From: Halopelagius fulvigenes
GTDB lineage: Archaea; Halobacteriota; Halobacteria; Halobacteriales; Haloferacaceae
Reading direction: 5' to 3'
Assembly (NCBI RefSeq): GCF_042662625.1
Contig: NZ_JBHSXH010000004.1
Span: 210,130 to 274,129 of the forward strand
DNA: 64,000 bases
Positions within the stretch are counted from its first letter, which is position 1, and each line of letters begins with the position of its first letter. Positions 25,388 through 33,315 of the stretch are shown here, piece after piece. The position numbers and the translations under genes are program-made. Below the pieces are notes generated by a model. It made no database searches and had not been told where the DNA came from. It saw nothing but the letters and a program-made list of their open reading frames with translations.

Positions 25388-25894
25388 ATGTCTATCGACG
25401 CGGTATCGACGTTCGAGTCGTCGCTCGCGGAGTTGGATGTGACGCTCACCCGCACCGACCCTGACGGGGTCGCGGACGCTCTCGCTGACGCGGTGGACGA
25501 ACCCGCCGTCGGGACGCCCCTCGGGTTCGACGGCGTCTCCTTGGCCGAGACGCCGGTCGAGACGGACCTCACGCCCCGGCGAATCCGGGAGGCGGAGACG
25601 GGCGTCACGCCCGTCGGGCGCGCCGTCGCGGAGTACGGAACGCTGGTCGTGGAGTCGAACGCCGCCGGGAACGAACTCGTGTCGCTCTACCCGCCGACGC
25701 ACGTCGGCGTCGTCCGCGAGAGTGACGTGGAGGCGGACGTCGAATCGACCGTCCCCTACCTCGCCGACCGGTTCGACGGCGGAGGGTCGGCGGTGTTCGC
25801 CACGGGCGTCAGTTCCACCGGCGACATGGGCGCGTTGGTCGAGGGCGTCCACGGGCCGCGCACCGTCCGCGTGATTCTCGTGGAGGGGCTATGA
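25388..25894 (+). CDS. lutC: LutC-type LUD domain protein (lactate utilisation)
   Basis: A 168-residue protein of the LUD (DUF162) family, the LutC component of the iron-sulfur lactate oxidation complex. The region GVTPVGRAVAEYGTLVVES and the LYPPTHVGVV, FATGVSSTGDM and EGVHGPRTVRVILVEGL blocks fit LutC. It is a little shorter than bacterial LutC (about 240 residues). ATG 25388 is used; a GTG six codons upstream falls in the promoter palindrome. Its stop overlaps the start of the LutB-like gene by four bases, so the two are translated together. Confidence 0.85.
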   Translation: MSIDAVSTFESSLAELDVTLTRTDPDGVADALADAVDEPAVGTPLGFDGVSLAETPVETDLTPRRIREAETGVTPVGRAVAEYGTLVVESNAAGNELVSLYPPTHVGVVRESDVEADVESTVPYLADRFDGGGSAVFATGVSSTGDMGALVEGVHGPRTVRVILVEGL

Positions 25895-28095
25895 GCGCGC
25901 GGCGAGAGCGTCGGCGGAAGGCCGAGCAGATTCGCCACTTGCTGGAGACGGAGGGCGACGCCATCCAGGCGAACACCACCGTGTTCAACGAGGACCGCTA
26001 CGCGGTGACCGCCGAGTTCGACGAGTACGAGGACCTGCGGACGGAGGCGCGAGAAATCAAGGAGGACGCCATCGAACGCCTGCCGGAACTGGTCGAGCAA
26101 GTCCGCGAGAGCGTCGAGGCGAACGGCGGGACGGTGTACGTCGCCGAGGACGCCGCGGACGCGAACGAGTACATCGCGAACGTCGTCGAGGAGGAGGGCG
26201 CCGAGACGGTGGTCAAGAGCAAGTCGATGACCACCGAGGAGTTGGACGTGAACGAACACCTCCGGGCGCGCGGGACGGACGTCTGGGAGACCGACCTCGG
26301 CGAGTTCGTCCTGCAGGTGGCCGAGGAAGCGCCCTCTCACCTGGTCGGCCCCTCGCTCCACAAGTCGAAGGCGGACGTGGCCCGCCTGTTCAACGAGGCG
26401 TTCGACCCCGAGGAACCGTTCGAGACGGCCCAGGAACTCACCGAGTTCGCCCGCGACTACCTCGGGGAGCGAATCCGCGACGCCGACGTGGGGATGACCG
26501 GCGCGAACTTCGTCCTCGCCGAGTCCGGCACCATCGCTCTCGTGACGAACGAGGGCAACGCCCGCAAGTCGGCTGTCACCCCCGACACCCACGTCGCCGT
26601 CGCGGGCGTCGAGAAACTGATTCCGGGCGCAGAGGAGTTACAGCCCTTTATCGAACTCATCGCGAAGGCGGCGACGGGCCAGCCCATCGCGCAGTACGTC
26701 ACGATGCTGACGCCGCCCGTGGCGTCGCCGACGATCGACTTCGACGCCCCGGACGAACCCCTCGGAAGCGCCGACGAACGCGACTTCCACCTCGTCCTCG
26801 TGGACAACGGGCGCACGGAGATGCGCGAGGACGAACACCTCAGGGAGACGCTCTACTGCATCCGGTGCGGTGCCTGCGCGAACTCCTGCGCGAACTTCCA
26901 GCACGTCGGCGGCCACGCCTTCGGCGGGGAGACGTACACCGGCGGCATCGCCACCGGGTGGGAGACGGGCGTCCACGGCATCGACAGCGCCGACGACTTC
27001 AACGACCTCTGCACCGGATGCACCCGGTGCGTGGACGCCTGCCCGGTGAAGATAGACGTGCCGTGGATAAACACCGTCGTCCGCGACAGGCGAAATCAGG
27101 GGGCCGACCCCTCCCAGTTCGACTTTCTCGTCGAGGGCCTCACGCCCGACGAGGAACCCGGCGGGATGAGCCTCCAGAAGCGCTTCTTCGGCAACTTCGG
27201 GACGCTGGCGAAACTCGGATCCGCGACGGCACCGCTCTCGAACGCGGTTGCGAGCCTCAGCCCGGTCCGCACTGCGATGGACCGCTTCATCGGCGTGGAC
27301 GCCCGACGCGACTTGCCGGAGTTCCAACGGGAGACGCTGGTCGATTGGTTTAATTCGCGGACGCCGCGCGCGCCGAACGCCACCGCCGACCGGAAGGTCG
27401 TCCTCTACGCCGACACGTACACGAACCACGTCCGCGTCGAGAGGGGGAAGGCCGCCGTCCGAACGCTGGAGGCCCTCGGCGCACACGTCGAACTCTCGGC
27501 GTCGATGGAGAGCGGGCGCGCCCCCCTCTCGCAGGGGATGATAGCGACGGCAACGGAGAACGCCCGCGCCGTCGCCGACGAGTTGGACCCGTACCTCGAC
27601 GCCGGGTTCGACGTGGTCGTAATCGAACCGTCCGACCTCGCCGCGTTCCGCCGCGAGTACGAGAAACTGCTGGACGAGGCCGCTCACGAACGACTCGCCG
27701 AGAACGCATACGACGTGATGGAGTACGTCTACGGACTCCTCCGAAACGGCGCGGACGAAGACGTCCTCTCGGGGCCGACGAATCCCGTCGCCTACCACAG
27801 CCACTGCCAACAGCGAACGCTCGGCGTCGAGGCGTACACCGAGGCGATCCTCACCGAACTGGGTTACGACGTACTCACCTCCGACGCGGAGTGCTGCGGC
27901 ATGGCGGGAAGTTTCGGCTACAAGAGCGAGTACTACGAACTGGCGATGGACGTGGGCGAGGACTTGCGCGAAGAGTTCGCCGACACCGACGACAGAACGC
28001 TCGTCGCCAGCGGAACCTCCTGCGCCGAACAGATGAGCGACCTGTTCGCCCGCGACGCCGTCCACCCCGTGGAACTCGTCGCGCCGGACGAGTAG
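25891..28095 (+). CDS. lutB: LutB-like protein fused to a GlpC/LutA-type CCG domain
   Basis: A 734-residue fusion. Residues 1-300 form the LUD domain with TGANFVLAESGTIALVTNEGN. Two 4Fe-4S motifs follow: CIRCGACANSCANF near 323 and CTGCTRCVDACPVKID near 374. The C-terminal part resembles GlpC/HdrB cysteine-rich domains: the last copy is intact (HCQQRT and ECCGMAGSFGY near 667), but the first copy reads SMESGRAPLSQGM, where CCGRP is normally found, so its Cys pair is missing. The protein likely moves electrons from lactate or a related 2-hydroxy acid. It is coupled to lutC and followed by a LarA-like gene. Confidence 0.87.
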   Translation: MSARRERRRKAEQIRHLLETEGDAIQANTTVFNEDRYAVTAEFDEYEDLRTEAREIKEDAIERLPELVEQVRESVEANGGTVYVAEDAADANEYIANVVEEEGAETVVKSKSMTTEELDVNEHLRARGTDVWETDLGEFVLQVAEEAPSHLVGPSLHKSKADVARLFNEAFDPEEPFETAQELTEFARDYLGERIRDADVGMTGANFVLAESGTIALVTNEGNARKSAVTPDTHVAVAGVEKLIPGAEELQPFIELIAKAATGQPIAQYVTMLTPPVASPTIDFDAPDEPLGSADERDFHLVLVDNGRTEMREDEHLRETLYCIRCGACANSCANFQHVGGHAFGGETYTGGIATGWETGVHGIDSADDFNDLCTGCTRCVDACPVKIDVPWINTVVRDRRNQGADPSQFDFLVEGLTPDEEPGGMSLQKRFFGNFGTLAKLGSATAPLSNAVASLSPVRTAMDRFIGVDARRDLPEFQRETLVDWFNSRTPRAPNATADRKVVLYADTYTNHVRVERGKAAVRTLEALGAHVELSASMESGRAPLSQGMIATATENARAVADELDPYLDAGFDVVVIEPSDLAAFRREYEKLLDEAAHERLAENAYDVMEYVYGLLRNGADEDVLSGPTNPVAYHSHCQQRTLGVEAYTEAILTELGYDVLTSDAECCGMAGSFGYKSEYYELAMDVGEDLREEFADTDDRTLVASGTSCAEQMSDLFARDAVHPVELVAPDE

Positions 28096-28115
28096 AACCG
28101 CGTCGGCGTCGGTGT

Positions 28116-28141
28116 GACGCCGGAGTCGGCGTCAATTTTTT
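28116..28141 (+). terminator. Hairpin with T tract after the lutB gene, overlapping the next promoter
   Basis: GACGCC (28116-28121) pairs with GGCGTC (28128-28133) and is followed by AATTTTTT (28134-28141), a good terminator shape for the lut operon. The same T tract lies 26-33 bases before ATG 28167, the expected TATA position for the LarA-like gene, so one element may end one transcript and start the next. Confidence 0.55.
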
Positions 28142-28166
28142 GCTCGCCGGAGCGGTTTGGTATGGC

Positions 28167-29510
28167 ATGCCACAAAGTGACGGCTCTCGGGTGGGGCCGA
28201 CGCCCGTTCCGGAGGAACCCGTTCTCGCCGCCTGCGGCGACACGTCGATTCCGGAGATGGGCGTCGTCGAACAGGTGTGGGAGACGGACCCGATACCGAC
28301 CGACGAGATTCGGGGGCGCGCCGCCGACGCCGCGGGCGCGTTGGCGTTCGAGGGGGTGCCCGACGGCGGCGAGGTGGCCGTCGGCGCGGGCAGTCGCGGC
28401 GTCGCCAACATCCCCGACGTCGTCGGCGGCGTCGTGGACGGCCTGCGCGAACGGGGGTACGACCCGTTCGTCTTCCCGGCGATGGGGAGTCACGGCGGGG
28501 CCACCGCCGAGGGGCAACGGGGGATGCTCGAAGCCCTCGGGATGACCGAAGACGCCCTCGGGTGCGAGATACGCGCGACGATGGACACCGTCGTCGTCGG
28601 GGAGACGGCGGACCGGGGGGTGGAGGTGCACGCCGACGCGAACGCCGCCGCCGCCGACGCCATCGTCCCCGTCAACCGCGTGAAGCCCCACACGGACTTC
28701 GAGGGCGCGGTGGAATCCGGCCTCGCGAAGATGCTCGTCATCGGCATGGGGAAACAACGCGGCGCGAAGACGGCCCACCAGTGGGCCGCCGACTGGAGTT
28801 TCCGCCACATGCTCCCCGAAATCGCCTCGCTGTTGGTCGAGGAGTTACCCGTCGCGGGCGGCGTCGCCGTCGTGGAGGACGAACACGACGACACCGCCGT
28901 AATCGAGGGCGTCCCGCCCTCGGAACTCCTCGACAGGGAGGCGGAACTCCTCGAACTCGCGTACGACTACCTGCCGACGATACCGTTCGACGAGGTGGAC
29001 GTCCTCGTGGTGGACCGGATGGGGAAGGACATCTCCGGGGCGGGGTTGGACACGAACGTCATCGGCCGGCGGGTGTACGGGAACGAACCCGAACCGGAGC
29101 GTCCGGACGTAAAGCACATCTACGTCCGCGGCCTCACCCCGGCCTCCCACGGCAACGCCACCGGCGCGGGGTCCGCCGACCTGATACACGCCGACCTGTT
29201 CGAGGAAGCCGACCTCCACGACATGCTGATGAACACGGTCACCGCGGGTACGTTGCGGAGTGCGCACCTCCCGCCGGCCGTCGAGACGGACCGCGCCGGA
29301 CTCCTCGCTTGCCTCTCGACCATCGGCGTCGAGAGCCTCGAGGACCCGCGCGTCGTCCGCATCCGCGACACGATGCGGCTCGAACGCGTCGAGGCGTCGC
29401 CCGCCCTCCTCGCGGAGGCGCGCGAACGCGACGACCTGCGGGTGGTCTCGGACGCCGAACCCGTTGAGTTCGAGGACGGCCAGTTCGCGGAGGACGTTCT
29501 CGACGCCTGA
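28167..29510 (+). CDS. LarA-family (DUF2088) nickel-dependent racemase/epimerase homologue
   Basis: A 447-residue protein of the lactate racemase superfamily. GSHGGATAEGQ (H109), KPHTDFEG (H175), GLAKMLVIGMGKQRGA (K188) and TAHQWA (H204) line up with the two catalytic His, the cofactor-linked Lys and the nickel His of LarA. The fold would use the nickel-pincer nucleotide cofactor to swap the C2 configuration of a 2-hydroxy acid. It lies after the lactate oxidation genes and directly before a mannonate dehydratase, so lactate racemase or sugar-acid 2-epimerase (for example gluconate/mannonate) are both open. No LarB, LarC or LarE gene is in view. A paralogue sits at 50563. Confidence 0.82.
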   Translation: MPQSDGSRVGPTPVPEEPVLAACGDTSIPEMGVVEQVWETDPIPTDEIRGRAADAAGALAFEGVPDGGEVAVGAGSRGVANIPDVVGGVVDGLRERGYDPFVFPAMGSHGGATAEGQRGMLEALGMTEDALGCEIRATMDTVVVGETADRGVEVHADANAAAADAIVPVNRVKPHTDFEGAVESGLAKMLVIGMGKQRGAKTAHQWAADWSFRHMLPEIASLLVEELPVAGGVAVVEDEHDDTAVIEGVPPSELLDREAELLELAYDYLPTIPFDEVDVLVVDRMGKDISGAGLDTNVIGRRVYGNEPEPERPDVKHIYVRGLTPASHGNATGAGSADLIHADLFEEADLHDMLMNTVTAGTLRSAHLPPAVETDRAGLLACLSTIGVESLEDPRVVRIRDTMRLERVEASPALLAEARERDDLRVVSDAEPVEFEDGQFAEDVLDA

Positions 29511-29575
29511 GGCGCGTCTTCTCCGCCCGTTCGCCGGGGATGTAGTTTTTTGGCGGCTCGGCGGGAGAGAGGGGT

Positions 29576-30529
29576 ATGGAACCGGCACTCATCCTGCCCG
29601 CAGAGCGTGACGAGCGATGGGACCTGGCGAAGCAGACGGGCGTCGAAACCGCGGTGTATCACTCCTTGGAGATAGGCGACGGGTCGCGCCCGTGGCGGTA
29701 CGACGAACTCCTCGAACTCGTGCAGGAGTTCCGCGACTACGGCCTCGAACTCGGCGTCATCGAGGGGTGCGTCCCCATCTCCGACGACACCCGCCTCGGA
29801 CGCGAGGGCCGCGACGAGGAGATAGCGCGGTTCAAACGGTACCTCCGGAACCTCGGCGAACTCGGCGTGCCCGTCGTCGCCTACGACTGGATGGCGGGCA
29901 AGCGGTGGGCGCGCACCTCCACCGCCCTCCCCATCCGCGGCGACTCTCTCACCACCGGGTACGACGACGAACTGATGGCGGGCGCGCCCGACCAAGAAAT
30001 CGCGCCCGTGGACGCCGACCGGTTGTGGGACGCCCTCGAACACTTCCTGAACGAGGTGGTCCCCGTCGCCGAGGAGGCGGGCGTGAAACTCGCGCTTCAC
30101 CCCGACGACCCACCCATCGACAGCATCCGCGGCGTGGACCGCATCGTCACCTCGCCGGAGAACTACGACCGGGTGATGGAGACGTACGACAGCGAGTACA
30201 ACGGCATCACGTTCTGTCAGGGCAACTTCGCGGCGATGGGCGTCGACGTCCCCGAGACCGTCCGGCACTTCGGCGACCGAATCAACTTCGTCCACTTCCG
30301 CGACGTGGAGGGCGACGCCCGGAAGTTCGTCGAGACGTGGCACGACGACGGCCCGACGGACATGCGCGCCTGCATCGAAGCGTACCGCGACATCGGCTTC
30401 GAGGGGCCGGTCCGTCCGGACCACGTGCCGACGATGGCGGGCGAGGAGAACTCCAACCCCGGCTACATGACGCTCGGCCGCCTCTACGCGATCGGCTACC
30501 TGAAGGGACTGTTGGAGGCGACGGAGTAA
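29576..30529 (+). CDS. uxuA: D-mannonate dehydratase (UxuA family)
   Basis: A 317-residue TIM-barrel enzyme that dehydrates D-mannonate to 2-keto-3-deoxygluconate in hexuronate breakdown. The metal-site blocks LALHPDDPP, TFCQGNF, VHFRDVEGD and RPDHVPTM are all present, as is the C-terminal GRLYAIGYLKGLL. It is shorter than E. coli UxuA (394 residues) but similar to Gram-positive and archaeal forms. A GTAGTTTTTTGG box sits about 27-36 bases before ATG 29576. It is followed by an SDR with its own promoter, which is a candidate fructuronate reductase. Confidence 0.9.
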   Translation: MEPALILPAERDERWDLAKQTGVETAVYHSLEIGDGSRPWRYDELLELVQEFRDYGLELGVIEGCVPISDDTRLGREGRDEEIARFKRYLRNLGELGVPVVAYDWMAGKRWARTSTALPIRGDSLTTGYDDELMAGAPDQEIAPVDADRLWDALEHFLNEVVPVAEEAGVKLALHPDDPPIDSIRGVDRIVTSPENYDRVMETYDSEYNGITFCQGNFAAMGVDVPETVRHFGDRINFVHFRDVEGDARKFVETWHDDGPTDMRACIEAYRDIGFEGPVRPDHVPTMAGEENSNPGYMTLGRLYAIGYLKGLLEATE

Positions 30530-30615
30530 CGGCGAGAGCGAACGTTCGGACGCGCGAACGTCGGAGCGACCGGGCAAACGTATAACCGTCAACTCCGTGA
30601 ATACCGGCGTGAACC

Positions 30616-31398
30616 ATGGGACGGATTCGACCCGACTTCGCAGACGAGACGGTAATCGTGACCGGCGGCGCGTCCGGCATCGGCCGCGAGGTGTCCCTGC
30701 GCTTCGGCGACGCGGGCGCGACCGTGATCGTCGCCGACTTGGACGACGAACCGAAGGACGCCGACGTGCCGACGCACGAGGCCATCGAAGAGAACGGCGG
30801 CACCGCGGCGTTCGTCGAGACGGACGTGACCGACCGCGAGCAACTCCGTTCGCTGGTCGAGGCGGCCCGTGAGTTCGGCGGCGTGGACGTGATGGTGAAC
30901 AACGCCGGCCTCATCGTGAACGGATCCATTCTCGAACTCGACCCCGAGGACTTCGACGCGATACACGCCGTCAACGCGAAGGGCGTCTACTTCGGGACGC
31001 AAGTCGCCGCCAACGACATGCTCGACAGAGAGGACCCCGGCGTCATCGTCAACACGGCGTCTATCAGTTCCAACACCGCGCAGTTCGAACAAGTGCAGTA
31101 CGACTCCTCGAAGGGCGCGGTGCGGATGATAACCCGCGGGGCGGCCTTGGAGTTGGCCGAACACGGCATCCGCGTCAACGCCGTCGCGCCCGGCCAGATC
31201 GCCACCGAGTTCACCGAGGGGTGGTCCGAGGAGGCCCACGAGAGGGCCCAGAGCGGCGACCTGATCAAGCCGGTTCCGCTTGGGCGCGCCGGGACGCCCG
31301 AGGACGTGGCGAGCGCGTACCTCTACCTCGCGAGCGACGACGCCGACTACGTGACGGGCGAACTCCTCCACGTGGACGGCGGGTGGCAGATATTCTGA
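30616..31398 (+). CDS. SDR family oxidoreductase, candidate mannonate/fructuronate oxidoreductase
   Basis: A 260-residue short-chain dehydrogenase with GGASGIG near residue 17, NNAG near 95, a catalytic YDSSK near 158 and the tail HVDGGWQIF. A CGTATAACC box about 30-40 bases before ATG 30616 gives its own promoter. Because it follows the mannonate dehydratase and no UxuB-type enzyme is present, it may replace UxuB by reducing fructuronate to mannonate; this is inference from position only. Confidence 0.85.
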   Translation: MGRIRPDFADETVIVTGGASGIGREVSLRFGDAGATVIVADLDDEPKDADVPTHEAIEENGGTAAFVETDVTDREQLRSLVEAAREFGGVDVMVNNAGLIVNGSILELDPEDFDAIHAVNAKGVYFGTQVAANDMLDREDPGVIVNTASISSNTAQFEQVQYDSSKGAVRMITRGAALELAEHGIRVNAVAPGQIATEFTEGWSEEAHERAQSGDLIKPVPLGRAGTPEDVASAYLYLASDDADYVTGELLHVDGGWQIF

Positions 31399-31472
31399 GC
31401 CGTCCGGTCGGGGATGGTTCTTTCCCGCCTCGTGCTAACAATTAACTCTTCGGAGGGAGACGTACCTCGCGT

Positions 31473-32171
31473 ATGTTCCCGCCGGAGGAGATTATCGACC
31501 TGAGCAACCCGATAGCGGACGGGATGCCCGTCTGGCCGACGTTCCCGCCGTTCGACCTCGAACGGACCGACTGGGCGGCCCGCGACGGGTTCACGATGGA
31601 ACGGACGGAGATGCGGACCCACACCGGAACGCACGTCGATTCGCCGCTTCACTTCATCCCCGAAGGGCGGTCGCTCGACGACTTCCCCCTCTCGAAGTTC
31701 ATGGGCGAGGGCGTCGCTATCGACCTGACGCCGAAGGAACCGGAGGAGGCCATCACGGTGGACGACATCGAGGCGTTCGAGGACGAAATCGAGGCGGACG
31801 ACGTGCTGATGCTGCACACGGGGTGGGACGAGTACCACGGACTCACCGAGGAGTACCTGTTCGAGTTCCCCTACCTGACGGCCGAGGCGGCGCAGTACTG
31901 CGCCGAGTTGGACCTGAAGGCGGTCGGAACCGAGGGCGCGAGCGTCGGCGGGTGGGTGGACGAGGTTCCCGCCCACGGCCCGAGCACCGACGTGGGCGCG
32001 GACGAGTCTCACCTGCCCCTCTTGGAGAACGGTGTGATACCGATCGAGGAGGTGCGTAACCTCGACCGGGTGCTGAAGGGCGCGGAGAGTCGCCGCGCGT
32101 ACTTCTTCTTCCCGCCGTTGAACTTCCGCGGGACGAGCGGGTCGCCCGTCCGGGCGTTCGCCTTCCTCTGA
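31473..32171 (+). CDS. Cyclase family protein (metal-dependent hydrolase)
   Basis: A 232-residue member of the same superfamily as the protein at 18216, with the metal motif RTHTGTHVDSPLHF near residue 48. Later conserved blocks are LMLHTGWDEY and TEGASVGGWVDEVPAHG, the latter containing the third His. ATG 31473 has a TAACAATTAAC box 27-37 bases upstream. It stands between a mannonate-dehydratase/SDR pair and a Gfo/Idh-dehydratase pair. Known activities include formamide and isatin hydrolysis; a lactonase role for sugar lactones is a reasonable but untested alternative. Confidence 0.82.
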   Translation: MFPPEEIIDLSNPIADGMPVWPTFPPFDLERTDWAARDGFTMERTEMRTHTGTHVDSPLHFIPEGRSLDDFPLSKFMGEGVAIDLTPKEPEEAITVDDIEAFEDEIEADDVLMLHTGWDEYHGLTEEYLFEFPYLTAEAAQYCAELDLKAVGTEGASVGGWVDEVPAHGPSTDVGADESHLPLLENGVIPIEEVRNLDRVLKGAESRRAYFFFPPLNFRGTSGSPVRAFAFL

Positions 32172-32217
32172 CCGCGTCGGGCCTCGAAAAACCGCGCGCT
32201 GCGCCGCGGTCAGACCC

Positions 32218-33315
32218 TCACCACGACGTGATCTCCACGTCCCGCAACGGTCGGTCGAGGGGGATATCCACCTGTCCGCCGGTGTAGTGAGAGACGTAGA
32301 AGGCGACGATTATCTCCAAGGACCGGGTCGCCTCCTCGCCCGTCGAGGGGTTCTCCGCCTCGCCGCGGAGCATCGCCTCGATATGTTGCGCGGCGTTCGG
32401 GAAGGCGTTCCGGTAGTCCTCGTCCCACGTCCACGCGCCGTCGATGCCCGGAAGCGGACGCTCGACGTGGTCGCCGTCCTCCAACGCCCAGTAGCGCCAC
32501 TCGCCGTCGTCGTTGTTCAGGTAGAGTTTCCCCTCGGTCCCGACGAACGAGAGACTCATCGAGGAGATGTCGCGGGGGACGGTGCAGTCGACGGTGACGA
32601 ACGTGCCGTCGTCCGTGACGACGTGGCCGCCGCCGCCGGAGTCGTCCACCTCCGCCGCCGCGCCCAGCGAATCGACCGCCTCGTTCTCGCCGGTGACGTA
32701 CCCCGACACGCGGTCCGCGCGGGCGTCCAGCAGATAAACGAGAGTGTCCAACACGTGCGTCGAGTTGCGCATCAACTCCATCCGGTACTGCGTGCTGACG
32801 GAGCGAACGTCGCCGAGGATGTCCTCCTCGACGACCAACTCGCGGAGTCGCCGGAGTTTGTCGGTGAAGCGGAACGAGTGGTTGACGACGAGTTCCGTGT
32901 CCGTCTCCGCGCAGGCCGACACCATCTCCTCCGCGTCCGAGACGGAGGAGGCGATGGGCTTCTCGCACCAGATCACGTCGGGGTTCGCGTCCGAGCGGGC
33001 CGCGTCCACGACGTGGTCGCGGTGGAGGAACGACGGCGTGCAGACGGACACAACGTCGAGGTCCTCGGCTTCGAGTATCGCCTCGTGGCCGACGTACCGC
33101 CGTTCGTCGGGGATGTCCCACGCGTCGCCGAACTGCGCGAGTTTCCCCTCGTCCACGTCGGCGACGGCGACGAGTTCTATCTCCTCCGCCTCGCCGTACC
33201 CGCCGGCGTGACTCGCCCGGACTTTCTCTCGGCCTATCTGTTCCTCGTCGTGCATGCCGAGGATACCCATCCCCGCGATTCCGCCCGTGCCGATGATTCC
33301 CGCCTCGAAGGTCAT
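32218..33315 (-). CDS. Gfo/Idh/MocA family oxidoreductase
   Basis: A 365-residue NAD(P)-dependent dehydrogenase. The N-terminal nucleotide fold starts GIIGTGGIAGMG, followed by VVSVCTPSFLH and the EKPIASS motif near residue 130, where the Lys helps catalysis. The C-terminal domain contains FVTVDCTVPRD and SMSLSFVGTEGKLYL. It overlaps the preceding enolase-superfamily gene by three bases, so the pair is an operon. Family members oxidise sugars, inositols or sugar acids; here it may make the aldonate or lactone that the dehydratase uses, or recycle a keto acid. Confidence 0.87.
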   Translation of the reverse strand: MTFEAGIIGTGGIAGMGILGMHDEEQIGREKVRASHAGGYGEAEEIELVAVADVDEGKLAQFGDAWDIPDERRYVGHEAILEAEDLDVVSVCTPSFLHRDHVVDAARSDANPDVIWCEKPIASSVSDAEEMVSACAETDTELVVNHSFRFTDKLRRLRELVVEEDILGDVRSVSTQYRMELMRNSTHVLDTLVYLLDARADRVSGYVTGENEAVDSLGAAAEVDDSGGGGHVVTDDGTFVTVDCTVPRDISSMSLSFVGTEGKLYLNNDDGEWRYWALEDGDHVERPLPGIDGAWTWDEDYRNAFPNAAQHIEAMLRGEAENPSTGEEATRSLEIIVAFYVSHYTGGQVDIPLDRPLRDVEITSW

